Shown: one piece after another, positions 18,427-29,612 of the stretch | How the letters are laid out: each line of letters begins with the position of its first letter | How positions within the stretch are numbered: the stretch's first letter is position 1 | From: an uncultured Rhodospira sp. | GTDB lineage: Bacteria > Pseudomonadota > Alphaproteobacteria > Rhodospirillales > Rhodospirillaceae | Length of the DNA stretch: 64,000 nucleotides | Direction of reading: 5' to 3' | Assembly: GCF_937138205.1 (NCBI RefSeq) | Contig: NZ_CAKZOT010000114.1 | Span: forward strand, 62,001 to 126,000 | Notes under the pieces: generated by a model | Database searches by the model: none | Told to the model about the DNA's origin: nothing | Seen by the model: only the letters and a program-made list of their open reading frames with translations | Translations under genes and position numbers: made by a program

Positions 18427-18734
18427 CTCCACCTCCCATTCGCGGCCTTCTGCGCAATCGCGCTCCGCTCCCAAGCCAAAAAGCGGTCTTTGCCGGCACG
18501 AGTGCCAGTGTGCTCGCTCCAAACCTTGTCAACGAACGTGCCGTCACGCACGTCTTTAGCTTTGCCTGTGGCGAACTTCGCAACCACAAGATTGCGCTCA
18601 ATCCCGTTGGCTGGGCGTTTCTGGCCCTGGGGTCTTTGCCCATGACCTCGACCCAAACCGACCTCGCGAAGAAAATCGTACCATGATGAGCGGCACCGTC
18701 CATCGCAATGTGTCGGCATAGCCTTACATATCAT
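18423..18734 (-). CDS. Small basic protein upstream of the ImmA-like gene (start uncertain)
   Basis: Up to 103 residues. Its TGA overlaps the ATG of the ImmA-like gene (ATGA), good evidence that the frame is translated. The last 50 residues look protein-like: KFATGKAKDVRDGTF, VDKVWSEHTGTRAGKDRFLAWERS, ending KAANGRWR (read in separate stretches). The first 40 residues are less convincing, so the true start may be downstream, or the 5' part may be damaged. No helix-turn-helix is evident. In this position one would expect a repressor or antitoxin cleaved by the peptidase, but that is inference. Confidence 0.45.
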   Translation of the reverse strand: MICKAMPTHCDGRCRSSWYDFLREVGLGRGHGQRPQGQKRPANGIERNLVVAKFATGKAKDVRDGTFVDKVWSEHTGTRAGKDRFLAWERSAIAQKAANGRWR

Positions 18735-18874
18735 ATGCGAATTTTGCCTAACCCGTTTGTACGGACCGATAGAGTGGGGTTAGGCGCGTCCCTTGTCAGG
18801 GGGGCATCAGGCACGACAGCCAAAACGAAACACGACCCACAGCCGCCCATTCCGCCCGGCCGGCGCATGATGGC

Positions 18875-18903
18875 TTGTCTTCATATAAAGATATCTTTAT
18901 ATG
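18875..18903 (+). promoter_or_regulatory. Promoter with overlapping 22-bp palindromic operator for the ArsR-metF-metH operon
   Basis: TTGTCT (18875-18880) and TATATG (18898-18903) form a sigma-70-like promoter with a 17-base spacer. A perfect palindrome occupies 18882-18903, with half-site CATATAAAGAT followed by its reverse complement. It covers the whole spacer and the -10 box, so a bound dimeric ArsR-type protein would block RNA polymerase. It lies 58 bases before the regulator's ATG, which suggests autoregulation of the operon. Confidence 0.8.
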
Positions 18904-18961
18904 TGGATGCCAATCGAGCCAGCGGGTTCCTCCGCCGGACACAGCGGGATCAGGCCATCCG

Positions 18962-20898
<1,937 letters not shown>

Positions 20899-20909
20899 CC
20901 GCGTGTCCC

Positions 20910-20998
20910 GTAGGGTGCGCTCGCGCGCCGCGACGCGGCGCGCAGCGCACCGTTGATCCGACGGATGGCGGGCTGCCCTGCGGGCGAGCCCGCCCTAC
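20910..20998. repeat. Palindromic repeat between metF and metH
   Basis: An 89-bp unit bounded by inverted ends: GTAGGGTGCGCTCGC (20910-20924) resembles the reverse complement of the right end GCGAGCCCGCCCTAC (20984-20998) at 13 of 15 positions. Inside is a large hairpin (about 20914-20952) of GGTGCGCT and GCGCGCCGC arms with a one-base bulge. The look is that of a REP-like dispersed element. Only this copy was found in the window. Confidence 0.65.
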
Positions 20999-21031
20999 AG
21001 ACTGGTCCACCTCCATTCGCAGGCGTCACCC

Positions 21032-24000
21032 ATGAGCGACTTTCTCGACCATCTCTCCCGGCATGTTCTGTTGTGCGACGGCGGCATGGGCTCGCTGGTG
21101 CAGGCGCTGCCCCTGTCGCTGGAGGAGGACTTCTGGGGCAAGGAGAACTGCACCGAGGTCCTGAGCCTGTCCCGTCCCGACGTGGTGCGCGACATCCACC
21201 GCCAGTATTACGCGGCCGGCTCGGACATGGTGCAGACCAACACCTTCGGCGGCTCGCCCGTCACCCTGGCCGAGTTCGAGCTTCAGGATCAGGCGTTCGA
21301 GATCAACAAGCGCGGGGTCGAACTGGCGCGGGAGGCGGCGGAGAGCTTCACCGACGGCCGCCGCCGCTTCGTGCTGGGCTCCATCGGCCCGGGCACCAAA
21401 CTCCCCAGCCTTGGCCATATCGACTACGACAGCCTGGAGATGTCCTTCACCACCCAGGCCGAGGGCCTGATCGCCGGCGGCTGCGACGGGGTGCTGATCG
21501 AGACCTGCCAGGACCCCTTGCAGTTCAAGGCGGCCATCAACGGCACCAAGGCCGCCCGGATCAGCCAGAACCGGCCCGGCGTGCCGATTTTCCTGCAGGT
21601 GACGGTGGAGACCACCGGCACACTGCTGGTCGGTGCCGACATCGGCGCCGCCACCACGGTCGCCCAGGCGCTGGGCGTGGACTCCATGGGCCTGAACTGC
21701 GCCACCGGCCCGGCGGAGATGGCCGAGCACGTGCGCTGGCTGTCGGAGAACTGGGGCGGGCGCATCAGCCTGCAACCCAACGCCGGCCTGCCCGAACTGC
21801 GCGACGGCGCCACCTTCTATCCGCTCACGCCGCGCGAGCTGGCCGACTGGCACCGTCGCTTCATCGCCGAGGACAAGGTGAACATCGTCGGCGGCTGTTG
21901 CGGCACCACACCGGACCACATCGCCGCCATCGACGCCATGCTGCGGGAGACCGCCGCCGACGGCGCCCACCGCCCCGCCGCCCAAGCGCGCACCACGGTC
22001 TGGGTGCCCTCCGTCGCCTCGCTGTATTCGCGCGTGGAGCTGCGCCAGGAAAACGCCATCCTGTCCATCGGCGAGCGCTGCAACGCCAACGGATCGAAGA
22101 AATTCCGCGAGCTGCAGGACGCCGAGGACTGGGACGCCATCGTCGGCGTCGCCCGCGATCAGGTGAAGGACGGCAGCCACACGCTCGATGTCTGCACTGC
22201 CTTCGTCGGCCGCGACGAACTGTCCGACATGACCGAGGTGGTCACCCGCCTGCGCGGCCAGGTCAATGTGCCGCTGGTGTTCGACAGCACGGAAACGCCG
22301 GTGCTGGACGCCGCCCTGAAGCTGTACGGCGGCAAGGCCATCATCAACTCGATCAACTTCGAGGACGGCGAGGAGATCGCCGCCGAGCGCCTGAAACTGG
22401 CGCGCAAGCACGGCGCCGCCGTCATTGCCCTGACCATCGACGAGGACGGCATGGCCAAGACGGCCGAGAAGAAGCTGGAGATCGCCCAGCGGCTCTATGA
22501 CTTCGCCGTCAACCAACATGGCCTGCCGGCCTCCGACCTGCTGTTCGATCCGCTGACCTTCACCATCTGCACCGGCAACGAGGACGACCGCAAGCTGGGC
22601 ATCGAGACCCTGGAGGGCATCCGCCTGATTCACGAGGCGCTGCCCGACTGCCAGATCGTGCTGGGGCTGTCGAACATCTCCTTCGGGCTGAAGGCGGTGG
22701 CGCGGCACGTGCTGAACTCGGTTTTTCTGGACCACGCCCAGCGCAACGGCATGAACGCCGCCATCGTGCATATCTCCAAGATCAAGCCGCTGCACCAGAT
22801 CCCCGAGGCCGAGGTGAAGGCCGCCGAGGCCCTGATCTACGACCGGCGCGAGGAGGGCGGCGAGGACCCGCTGCAGGCCTTCATCGCCCTGTTCCAGGAC
22901 CGCTCGGCCGAGACCGAGAAGAAGAAGGAACGCCCGGCCAGCGTCGAGGAGCGCCTGCAACAGCGCATCGTCGACGGCGACCGCCAGGGGCTCGACGCCG
23001 ACCTGGACGAGGCGATGCGGACGCACGAACCGCTGAAGATCATCAACGAGTTCCTGCTGGGCGGCATGAAGGTGGTCGGCGAGTTGTTTGGCGCCGGCAA
23101 GATGCAGTTGCCGTTCGTGCTGCAATCAGCCGAGACCATGAAGGCCGCCGTGGCCCACCTGGAACCGCACATGGAAAAGATCGAGGGCCAGGAGAAGGGA
23201 ATCATGGTCCTGGCCACGGTCAAGGGTGACGTGCACGACATCGGCAAGAACCTTGTCGACATCATCCTGTCGAACAACGGCTACAAGGTCATCAACATCG
23301 GCATCAAACAGCCGATCGCCTCCATTCTGTCGGCGGCGCGCGAGCACAAGGCCGACGCCATCGGCATGTCCGGCCTGCTGGTGAAGTCCACCGTCATCAT
23401 GAAGGACAATCTTGCCGAGATGTCGCGCGAGGGCTGGGACATCCCGGTGTTCCTGGGGGGGGCCGCGCTGACACGGGCGTTCGTCGAACAGGACTGCGTG
23501 GCCGCCTATGAAGGCGGGCAGGGGCGGGTGGCCTACGCCCGCGATGCCTTCGACGGCCTGACCCTGATGAGCAAGGTCATGGAGGGCGGCTTCGACGGCT
23601 ACCTGGACGAGGTGCGGGAAAAACGCGCCGGCCGGCCGTCGCGCCGCAAGGCGGTCAACGACGACGCCATGGACGTGCCGCCCGAGGACCGCGAGCGCAC
23701 CAACCGCCCGGTGGAGGCCGAGGAAATCCGCCTGCGTCGCCAGGAACTGCACGCCGGGGTCGAACCACCGACGCCGCCGTTCTGGGGCTCGCGCGTGTTG
23801 GAAACCTCCATCGCGGTCAAGACCCTGGTGCCCTACGTGAACGAGAACACGCTCTATCAGTTCCAATGGGGCATGAAGAAAAGCGGCCGCACCCTGGCCG
23901 ACTGGAAGGCGTGGGCGGCCAAGGAACTGCGCCCGATCTTCCACGACATGGCGCGCCGCTGCGTCGAGGAGGACATTCTCAAGCCGCAGGCGGTGTACGG

Positions 24001-24559
24001 CTACTGGAAGGCCGCCGCCGACGGCGACACGGTGGTCCTGTTCGACGAGGACGGCACGACCGAGGTCGCCCGCTTCGCCTTCCCGAGGCAGGACCGGCCG
24101 GGGGGCCTTTGCCTCGCTGACTTCTTCCGCGACATCAGCGATCCGGTGCGCGACGTCATCGGCTTGCAGGCGGTGACCATGGGCCACCGCGTGTCTGAGG
24201 TCGCGCGGTCGTGGTTCGGCGACAACAAGTACAAGGACTATCTGTACCTGCACGGCATCGGCGTCGAGATGGCCGAGGCCCTGGCCGAGGTGGTGCACAA
24301 GCGCATCCGGGGCGAACTGGGCTACGCCAGCGAGGACGCCCGCGACATCGAGGGCCTGTTCAAGCAGGAATACCGGGGCTCGCGCTATTCGTTCGGCTAT
24401 CCGGCCTGCCCCAACCTGGCCGACCAGCACGCCCTGCTGGAGCTGCTGGGGGCCGACCGGATCGGCCTGTCCCTGACCGACGAGGACGAACTGGTGCCGG
24501 AACAGTCCACCTCCGCCATCGTCGTCCTACACCCGCAGGCGAAGTATTTCCGGGTGTAG
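21032..24559 (+). CDS. metH: Cobalamin-dependent methionine synthase
   Basis: 1175 residues carrying all four modules. The homocysteine-binding barrel ends with the zinc-ligand block VGGCCGTTPDHI near residue 290. A pterin-binding barrel begins around 340 (SIGERCNANGSKKFRE). The B12 domain (about 640-880) has KGDVHDIGKN with the cobalt-ligand histidine and GMSGLLVKST. The reactivation domain (about 890-1175) shows GYWKAAADGD and SFGYPACPNLADQ. It transfers the methyl group from 5-methyl-THF to homocysteine. In one operon with metF; a palindromic repeat lies between them. The reactivation module implies use of SAM plus a flavodoxin-type reductant. Confidence 0.96.
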   Translation: MSDFLDHLSRHVLLCDGGMGSLVQALPLSLEEDFWGKENCTEVLSLSRPDVVRDIHRQYYAAGSDMVQTNTFGGSPVTLAEFELQDQAFEINKRGVELAREAAESFTDGRRRFVLGSIGPGTKLPSLGHIDYDSLEMSFTTQAEGLIAGGCDGVLIETCQDPLQFKAAINGTKAARISQNRPGVPIFLQVTVETTGTLLVGADIGAATTVAQALGVDSMGLNCATGPAEMAEHVRWLSENWGGRISLQPNAGLPELRDGATFYPLTPRELADWHRRFIAEDKVNIVGGCCGTTPDHIAAIDAMLRETAADGAHRPAAQARTTVWVPSVASLYSRVELRQENAILSIGERCNANGSKKFRELQDAEDWDAIVGVARDQVKDGSHTLDVCTAFVGRDELSDMTEVVTRLRGQVNVPLVFDSTETPVLDAALKLYGGKAIINSINFEDGEEIAAERLKLARKHGAAVIALTIDEDGMAKTAEKKLEIAQRLYDFAVNQHGLPASDLLFDPLTFTICTGNEDDRKLGIETLEGIRLIHEALPDCQIVLGLSNISFGLKAVARHVLNSVFLDHAQRNGMNAAIVHISKIKPLHQIPEAEVKAAEALIYDRREEGGEDPLQAFIALFQDRSAETEKKKERPASVEERLQQRIVDGDRQGLDADLDEAMRTHEPLKIINEFLLGGMKVVGELFGAGKMQLPFVLQSAETMKAAVAHLEPHMEKIEGQEKGIMVLATVKGDVHDIGKNLVDIILSNNGYKVINIGIKQPIASILSAAREHKADAIGMSGLLVKSTVIMKDNLAEMSREGWDIPVFLGGAALTRAFVEQDCVAAYEGGQGRVAYARDAFDGLTLMSKVMEGGFDGYLDEVREKRAGRPSRRKAVNDDAMDVPPEDRERTNRPVEAEEIRLRRQELHAGVEPPTPPFWGSRVLETSIAVKTLVPYVNENTLYQFQWGMKKSGRTLADWKAWAAKELRPIFHDMARRCVEEDILKPQAVYGYWKAAADGDTVVLFDEDGTTEVARFAFPRQDRPGGLCLADFFRDISDPVRDVIGLQAVTMGHRVSEVARSWFGDNKYKDYLYLHGIGVEMAEALAEVVHKRIRGELGYASEDARDIEGLFKQEYRGSRYSFGYPACPNLADQHALLELLGADRIGLSLTDEDELVPEQSTSAIVVLHPQAKYFRV

Positions 24560-24587
24560 AGGGATGACAGAAAACCTCATTGTCACC

Positions 24588-24621
24588 CCCGAAGTGTCCG
24601 CAGGACGCGCGGACTCTCGGG
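24588..24621. terminator. Imperfect hairpin between convergent metH and ispE
   Basis: GTCCGC (24596-24601) pairs with GCGGAC (24609-24614), and outer CCCGA (24588-24592) with TCGGG (24617-24621). There is no T-run. Its position between two convergent stop codons suggests transcription termination or a dispersed repeat; the sequence alone does not decide. Confidence 0.4.
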
Positions 24622-24650
24622 AGGCGATAGCCATGTCCCGGGAAGGATGA

Positions 24651-25568
24651 TCACCCCCGCACGTCCAGGGCGCGCGCGTCGGACACCAAGTGGGTGCGGA
24701 CCACCCACCAGTCGGGCCGGATCGCGGCGATCTGCGCCCGAGCCTGCTCGGCCTCCGCCTCCTGGGCGAACAGGGCGAAGCAGGTGCCGCCGCTGCCCGA
24801 CATGCGGGTCAAAAGCGCGCCTTCCTGGTCCGTCAGCACCGCGAGCGCGTCGCTCACCTCGTCGCACAGGGTGCGGGCGGGCGCCTCCAGGTCGTTGCGG
24901 CGCACCGCGAGATCATTGGCCAGGGCGAAGGCGTTGACCGGGGCGTCGCGCAGCGGCGCCGGCCTGGAAAACGCCCCCGAGCGCAGCTTGAACACCTCCG
25001 GCGTCGACACCGGCACGCCGGGATTGACCAGCACCAGCGGCACCGGTGGCAGCGCCGGGGCCGGCGCCAGCACCTCGCCGATGCCGCCGACGTTGGCGGC
25101 GCGGCCGTACAGGCAGACCGGCACGTCGGCGCCCAGGGTCAGCGCCAGGGCAAGCATGGCCTCGTCATCAAGGTCGAGCCTCCACAGCCGGTACAGCGCC
25201 CGCAGGGTGGCCGCCGCGTCGGCCGAGCCGCCGCCGATGCCCCCAGCCACCGGCAGCCGTTTGGTCAGGGTCAGGCGCGCGCGCGCTTCCACCCCGGCCG
25301 CCTCGGCCAGCGATCGTGCGGCCCGCATCATCAGGTTGTCGTCGGGGTCGAGGCCGCCCAGGGCCGCCGCGTGCGGCCCGTCGATCCGCAGCGACAGGTC
25401 CTCGGCCGGTTCGACGGTCACCACGTCGTACACGCCGGCGAAGGCCATCAGGCTGTCCAGCAGGTGATAGCCGTCCGGCCGCCGGCCGATGACGTGCAGA
25501 TGCAGGTTAACCTTGGCCGGCGCGGCCAGGCGGATCGGCGCGGCCGCCGGGATCGGGCTGTAGCTCAC
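24651..25568 (-). CDS. ispE: 4-diphosphocytidyl-2-C-methyl-D-erythritol kinase
   Basis: 305 residues. A GHMP kinase acting in the methylerythritol phosphate route to isoprenoids. N-terminal PAKVNLHLHVIGRRPDGYH is characteristic, and the ATP-binding glycine loop is VAGGIGGGSADAAATL. A C-terminal MSGSGGTCFALF block completes the fold. The start is GTG 25568, sharing bases with the TGA of the TPR gene (GTGA), so they are coupled. Other genes of the isoprenoid route, dxs and ispA, lie elsewhere in the window. Confidence 0.95.
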   Translation of the reverse strand: MSYSPIPAAAPIRLAAPAKVNLHLHVIGRRPDGYHLLDSLMAFAGVYDVVTVEPAEDLSLRIDGPHAAALGGLDPDDNLMMRAARSLAEAAGVEARARLTLTKRLPVAGGIGGGSADAAATLRALYRLWRLDLDDEAMLALALTLGADVPVCLYGRAANVGGIGEVLAPAPALPPVPLVLVNPGVPVSTPEVFKLRSGAFSRPAPLRDAPVNAFALANDLAVRRNDLEAPARTLCDEVSDALAVLTDQEGALLTRMSGSGGTCFALFAQEAEAEQARAQIAAIRPDWWVVRTHLVSDARALDVRG

Positions 25569-27439
25569 CGGCTGGACTCCCGCGCGGCGCGGCCGTCAGG
25601 CTCCAGGCCGTCGGCAATTTTGGCCTCGATCGCCTCAACCTTGTCCTCGTCCGGTTCCAGGCTGAGCGCCCGTTCCCACTGGAACCGGGCCTCGGTTCGC
25701 CGACCGACGCGCCAGTAGGCGTCGCCCAGGTGGTCGTTGATGGTCCAGTCCTGCGGACGCAACTCAACCGCGCGTTCCAGTTTTCGCACGGCGTCTTGGT
25801 AACGGCCGAGCAGGTAATACCCCCACCCCAGGCTGTCGACGATATAGCCGTCATCGGGCCGCTGGCGCACGGCGTCCTTGATCATGGCGACGGCGCGTTC
25901 GATGTGCTCGCCCCGGTCCAGCCACGAATAGCCCAGGTAGTTCAGAACCTCCGGCTGATCCGGTTCCATCTCCAGCGCCCGCAGGAAGTCGGCCTCGGCC
26001 TTGTCCCATTCGCCGGACCGTTCAAAGGCGATGCCGCGCCGGTACAGCACGGCCCACAGCATGGGGTCGTCATCGTCCATGCGCTCCACGGCCTGGCCGT
26101 AGGCTTGGGCGGACTCCGCGAAGCGGTCGTTGCGGCGCAACAGGTCGCCCTTGTCGACCAGCGGCTCCACCTGGTCGGGATGCGCCGCCGCCAAGGCATC
26201 GTACCGCCCCAGCGCCTCGTCGATGCGATCGAGGTTCTCCAGATTCTCGGCCCGGTAGAGTTGCACGACGTAGTCGAGGGCCGGTTCCCCGCTGGTGTCC
26301 ATGCCCGCCAGGACGGCGTCGGCGGCCTCGAACCGGTCCAGGCGGCGCAGTGTCTCGGCGATGGCCAGCGTGGCGCGGGGGAAGTCCGGTTTCACGGCCA
26401 GGGCCAGGCGCGTCAGGAGGATCCCGGTCTCGGAGCCCTGCCCCTGATTGAGCACCAGCCCGGTGTGGTACAGGGCCTCGGCGAAGCCCTCGGTGGCGTC
26501 CGACACCAGGGTCGGCATGGCCGAGGCCCCCTCGGCCTCAAGCCGGTCGGCAAGGTCGGAAATGACCAGCGGCACGGGGCCACCGGCCGCGAACGCGTCC
26601 ATCAGCTCGCGGGCCTGGTCCAGGCGGTCCAGGTCGACCAGCATCATGGCCACCAGTTCCAGCGGCCGGGCGTTGTCCGGCGGTCCCTCGTCCAGGTACG
26701 CGTCCAGGCGGTCGAGCGCCTGGGTGTCGTCGCCGGCCACCCAGGACAGGAGGGCGGCGTGCAGGTCCACCAACCGGCGGGCCGAGACCAGGCCGCGCGC
26801 GGGCTCCAGGGCGTCCAGGGCGGGGTCCAGCCCGTTCGCCGCCAGATGCGCCCAGGCGGCGGTCAGAGGCTGCAAGAGACCGTTCAGACCGCGCGGCTCC
26901 ACGGAGTCCAACTGAGCCACGGCCTCCCGAGGCGCGCCCCGCCGCATGGCGTCGGTGGCCAGCAGAAGCGGCGCGAAATCCTCGTCCGGCAGGGCCTCCA
27001 GGGTCCGCCGGGCGACCGAGACCGCCTCCTCAAAGCGACCATCGGCAGCGAGATAGTAGTAGGCCCGTCGCATCAGCAGCGGGTTGTCCGGGTCGCCATC
27101 CATGGCCGCCGCATAGTGGCGGGCCGCCGCCGGGATGTCGTTGGCGTGCTGGGCGGCGCGGCCGGCCAGATAGTGGCCGAGCGCACGGCCGGAGGCGGCC
27201 GCCTCGTCGTCCCCCCGCTCCGGCTCGCGCGGCTTGGGCGAGGAGACGCCGTCAGGGCCGGCGGCCAGGACCGTCGCGCCGGCCTCTGGATCGACCGGGG
27301 GCGTCGGCTGGGCGCAGGCGGCGGGCGCCAACGCGAGCGTCACGGCCACCGCCGCCGCGCGCGTGAAGGTGCGGGCTCCGCCTGGGCGGGTGCGTCCCGC
27401 CGCCTGGGTCACAGTCCCCAAGGTCCTGTCATCGCTCAA
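25565..27439 (-). CDS. TPR-repeat protein with signal peptide
   Basis: 624 residues. An N-terminal hydrophobic segment ends in a possible lipobox (LAPAACAQP, about residues 37-45), so it is exported and perhaps a lipoprotein. The rest is helical repeats: irregular in the middle, then four or five clear TPR units from about residue 390 on, for example NYLGYSWLDRGEHIERAVAM and DSLGWGYYLLGRYQDAVRKL. The proposed start is TTG 27439 with AAAAGGGA upstream. Proteins of this type are frequently found between ETF-QO and ispE in alphaproteobacteria; they probably act as periplasmic scaffolds. No partner is visible. Confidence 0.85.
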   Translation of the reverse strand: MSDDRTLGTVTQAAGRTRPGGARTFTRAAAVAVTLALAPAACAQPTPPVDPEAGATVLAAGPDGVSSPKPREPERGDDEAAASGRALGHYLAGRAAQHANDIPAAARHYAAAMDGDPDNPLLMRRAYYYLAADGRFEEAVSVARRTLEALPDEDFAPLLLATDAMRRGAPREAVAQLDSVEPRGLNGLLQPLTAAWAHLAANGLDPALDALEPARGLVSARRLVDLHAALLSWVAGDDTQALDRLDAYLDEGPPDNARPLELVAMMLVDLDRLDQARELMDAFAAGGPVPLVISDLADRLEAEGASAMPTLVSDATEGFAEALYHTGLVLNQGQGSETGILLTRLALAVKPDFPRATLAIAETLRRLDRFEAADAVLAGMDTSGEPALDYVVQLYRAENLENLDRIDEALGRYDALAAAHPDQVEPLVDKGDLLRRNDRFAESAQAYGQAVERMDDDDPMLWAVLYRRGIAFERSGEWDKAEADFLRALEMEPDQPEVLNYLGYSWLDRGEHIERAVAMIKDAVRQRPDDGYIVDSLGWGYYLLGRYQDAVRKLERAVELRPQDWTINDHLGDAYWRVGRRTEARFQWERALSLEPDEDKVEAIEAKIADGLEPDGRAARESSR

Positions 27440-27503
27440 GCGCCTGGTTCCCTTTTCGCAAGTGTGGGCGGTGCGGGGGGCGGTCCGTTACATGTTCGGC
27501 CCG

Positions 27504-29135
27504 TCACATGTTCGGATAGTTCGGACCGTCACCGCCCTGCGGCACCACCCAATGAATGTTCTGCGTCGGGTCTTTGATGTCGCACGTCTTGCAGTGCACG
27601 CAATTCTGGAAATTGATCTGCAAACGCTGGCCGGCGCCGGGCTGGTCCTCGACGAACTCATAGACCCCGGCCGGGCAGAACCGCGCCTCCGGCCCCGCGA
27701 ACTCCGCCAGGTTGATGCGCGTGGGCACGCTGTCGTCCTTCAGGGTCAGGTGGCACGGCTGGTTTTCCTCGTGGTTGGTGTTCGACAGGTAGACCGAGGA
27801 CAACCGATCGAAGGTCAGCTTGCCATCCGGCTTCGGATATTCGATCGGCGTGCATTCGGCCGCCTTCTTCAGCGCCTTGTGGTCCTCGTGGTGGCCCAGG
27901 GTCCAGGGCGCCGCGCCCCGGAAGACATACGCCTCCAGCGCCGAATAGCCCAGACCGCCCCACATCCCCCACTTGAACGACGGGCGGATGTTGCGGACCT
28001 TCTTGAGTTCCTGCCCCAGCCAGGACGTGTTCACGGCCTCTTGGTAACCGGCGACCGCGCCGGACGTGTCGGCCGTCAGGTGCGCGAACACGGCGTCGGC
28101 GGCCAGGATGCCGGACTTCATGGCGGTGTGGGTGCCCTTGATCTTGGGCACGTTGAGGAAGCCGGCCGTATCGCCCACCAGCACGCCGCCGGGGAACGAC
28201 AACTTGGGGATCGACTGCCAGCCGCCCTCGGCCAGGGCGCGCGAGCCGTAGGCGATGCGCCGGGCGTTCTCGAACGTCGGCCGGATGGCCGGGTGAGTCT
28301 TGAACTGCTGGAACTCGTCGAACGGGCTGAGGTACGGGTTCTTGTAGTCGAGGCCGACAACGAAGCCGACGGCCACCAAGTTCTCGCCGAAGTGATACTG
28401 GAACGAGCCGCCGTAGACGTCGCGGGGCACCGGCCAGCCGATGGTGTGCTCGATCAGACCCGGTTTGTGGACCGAGGGGTCCACCTCCCACAACTCTTTG
28501 AGCCCGATGCCGTAGGTTTGCGGCTGCACACCCTCGCGCAGGTTGAACCGCGTCATCAGGCCCTTGGTCAGCGAGCCCCGGCAACCCTCGGCGAAGATGG
28601 TCTGGCGGGCGTGCAGTTCCATGCCCGGCTCGAACTGCTCGGTCGGCTGGCCGTCCTTGCCCACGCCCATGGCGCCGGTGGCGACACCCTTGACCGAGCC
28701 CTCCTCGTTGTACAGCACCTCGGCGGCGGCAAAGCCGGGGTAGACCTCGACGCCCAAAGCTTCGGCCTGCTCGGCCAGCCAGCGGCAAACGTTGCCCAGG
28801 CTGACGATGTAGTTGCCCTTGTTGTGCATCTGCGGCGGTGCCGGCAGACGGATGGCCCGGCTCTTGGTCAGGAACAGGAAGCGATCGTCGCCCGCCGCCT
28901 GATCCAACGGTGCGCCCTTGTCGCGCCAGTCAGGGATCAGTTCGTCGAACGCGCGGGGTTCGATGACGGCACCGGACAGGATATGGGCGCCCACCTCGGA
29001 GCCCTTTTCCAGCACACAGACGCTGAGTTCGTTCCCCTTTTCCACGGCCAGCGTGCGCAGGCGGATCGCCGCCGCCAGCCCGGACGGCCCGGCGCCCACG
29101 ATCACCACATCGAATTCCATCGCTTCGCGTTCCAT
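27504..29135 (-). CDS. Electron-transfer flavoprotein:ubiquinone oxidoreductase
   Basis: 543 residues. It passes electrons from reduced ETF (fatty-acid and amino-acid oxidation) to ubiquinone at the inner membrane. The FAD-binding motif [17 protein letters not shown] is at the N-terminus. The 4Fe-4S cluster motif CVHCKTCDI lies near the C-terminus, followed by [21 protein letters not shown] precedes the ATG. First gene of an operon with the TPR gene and ispE. A short duplication of the last codons (ACATGTTCGG, twice) directly follows the stop. Confidence 0.95.
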   Translation of the reverse strand: MEREAMEFDVVIVGAGPSGLAAAIRLRTLAVEKGNELSVCVLEKGSEVGAHILSGAVIEPRAFDELIPDWRDKGAPLDQAAGDDRFLFLTKSRAIRLPAPPQMHNKGNYIVSLGNVCRWLAEQAEALGVEVYPGFAAAEVLYNEEGSVKGVATGAMGVGKDGQPTEQFEPGMELHARQTIFAEGCRGSLTKGLMTRFNLREGVQPQTYGIGLKELWEVDPSVHKPGLIEHTIGWPVPRDVYGGSFQYHFGENLVAVGFVVGLDYKNPYLSPFDEFQQFKTHPAIRPTFENARRIAYGSRALAEGGWQSIPKLSFPGGVLVGDTAGFLNVPKIKGTHTAMKSGILAADAVFAHLTADTSGAVAGYQEAVNTSWLGQELKKVRNIRPSFKWGMWGGLGYSALEAYVFRGAAPWTLGHHEDHKALKKAAECTPIEYPKPDGKLTFDRLSSVYLSNTNHEENQPCHLTLKDDSVPTRINLAEFAGPEARFCPAGVYEFVEDQPGAGQRLQINFQNCVHCKTCDIKDPTQNIHWVVPQGGDGPNYPNM

Positions 29136-29239
29136 GAATTTCTCCCTCTGACCGCGGCGCGTTCGCCCGGGTCCCTGCCGACCGCCTCCGTTCGGCGGCC
29201 CGACCGTTCCGCAAACAGGCCTGCGCTGAAACGGTTCCC

Positions 29240-29269
29240 CCTATAGCACAGGACATCGAACCTGGACAA
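29240..29269 (-). promoter_or_regulatory. Candidate promoter of the ETF-QO operon
   Basis: On the minus strand TTGTCC (29269-29264) and TATAGG (29245-29240) are separated by 18 bases, about 105 bases before the ETF-QO ATG. The surrounding sequence is AT-richer than the genes. Confidence 0.45.
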
Positions 29270-29304
29270 AAGGTACACAGCGCATCTGCCATAAGACGCG
29301 CCCA

Positions 29305-29399
29305 GCTTATTCACTTGGCTCCGGCGAGCACAGCATGTTGTGCCGCAACGCGACCCCGTCTCACCAGATCGCGCTTCTACCGGAGCCAAGTGAATAAGC
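29305..29399. repeat. Perfect 20-bp inverted repeat flanking a 55-base centre
   Basis: Left arm 29305-29324 begins GCTTATTCACTTGG. Right arm 29380-29399 is its exact reverse complement. Neither arm nor the centre codes for protein. The shape is that of a minimal non-autonomous element or a long cruciform between two divergent transcription units. No duplicated target site is obvious. Confidence 0.8.
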
Positions 29400-29549
29400 C
29401 TTAGACACGCAACGACGTCGACGGTCCGCGAACGTGTCTCGCCCGCCCCCGTCGTGGCCCGGACAGATCGATCGTCGCCCGCACGAATCATTGCGCCGGG
29501 TTTGCCAAATGTGGAGCAGTCGCCAAAAAGCACATGACTTCCAGCCATC

Positions 29550-29579
29550 TTGCGCGGATCCAGGCCGCTCGGCTATTCT
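29550..29579 (+). promoter_or_regulatory. Candidate promoter of the PocR/PAS histidine kinase gene
   Basis: TTGCGC (29550-29555) and TATTCT (29574-29579) with an 18-base spacer, 33 bases before the ATG. Moderate match to sigma-70. Confidence 0.4.
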
Positions 29580-29612
29580 CATGCGAGCCTGGTGTGAAAG
29601 GCATCGCATTCA

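Noticed and set aside
21026-23125. A long open frame on the minus strand, opposite metH (699 residues).
   Set aside because: It mirrors the codon pattern of metH and has a composition rich in Gln, His and Val typical of antisense frames in GC-rich DNA. metH is certain.
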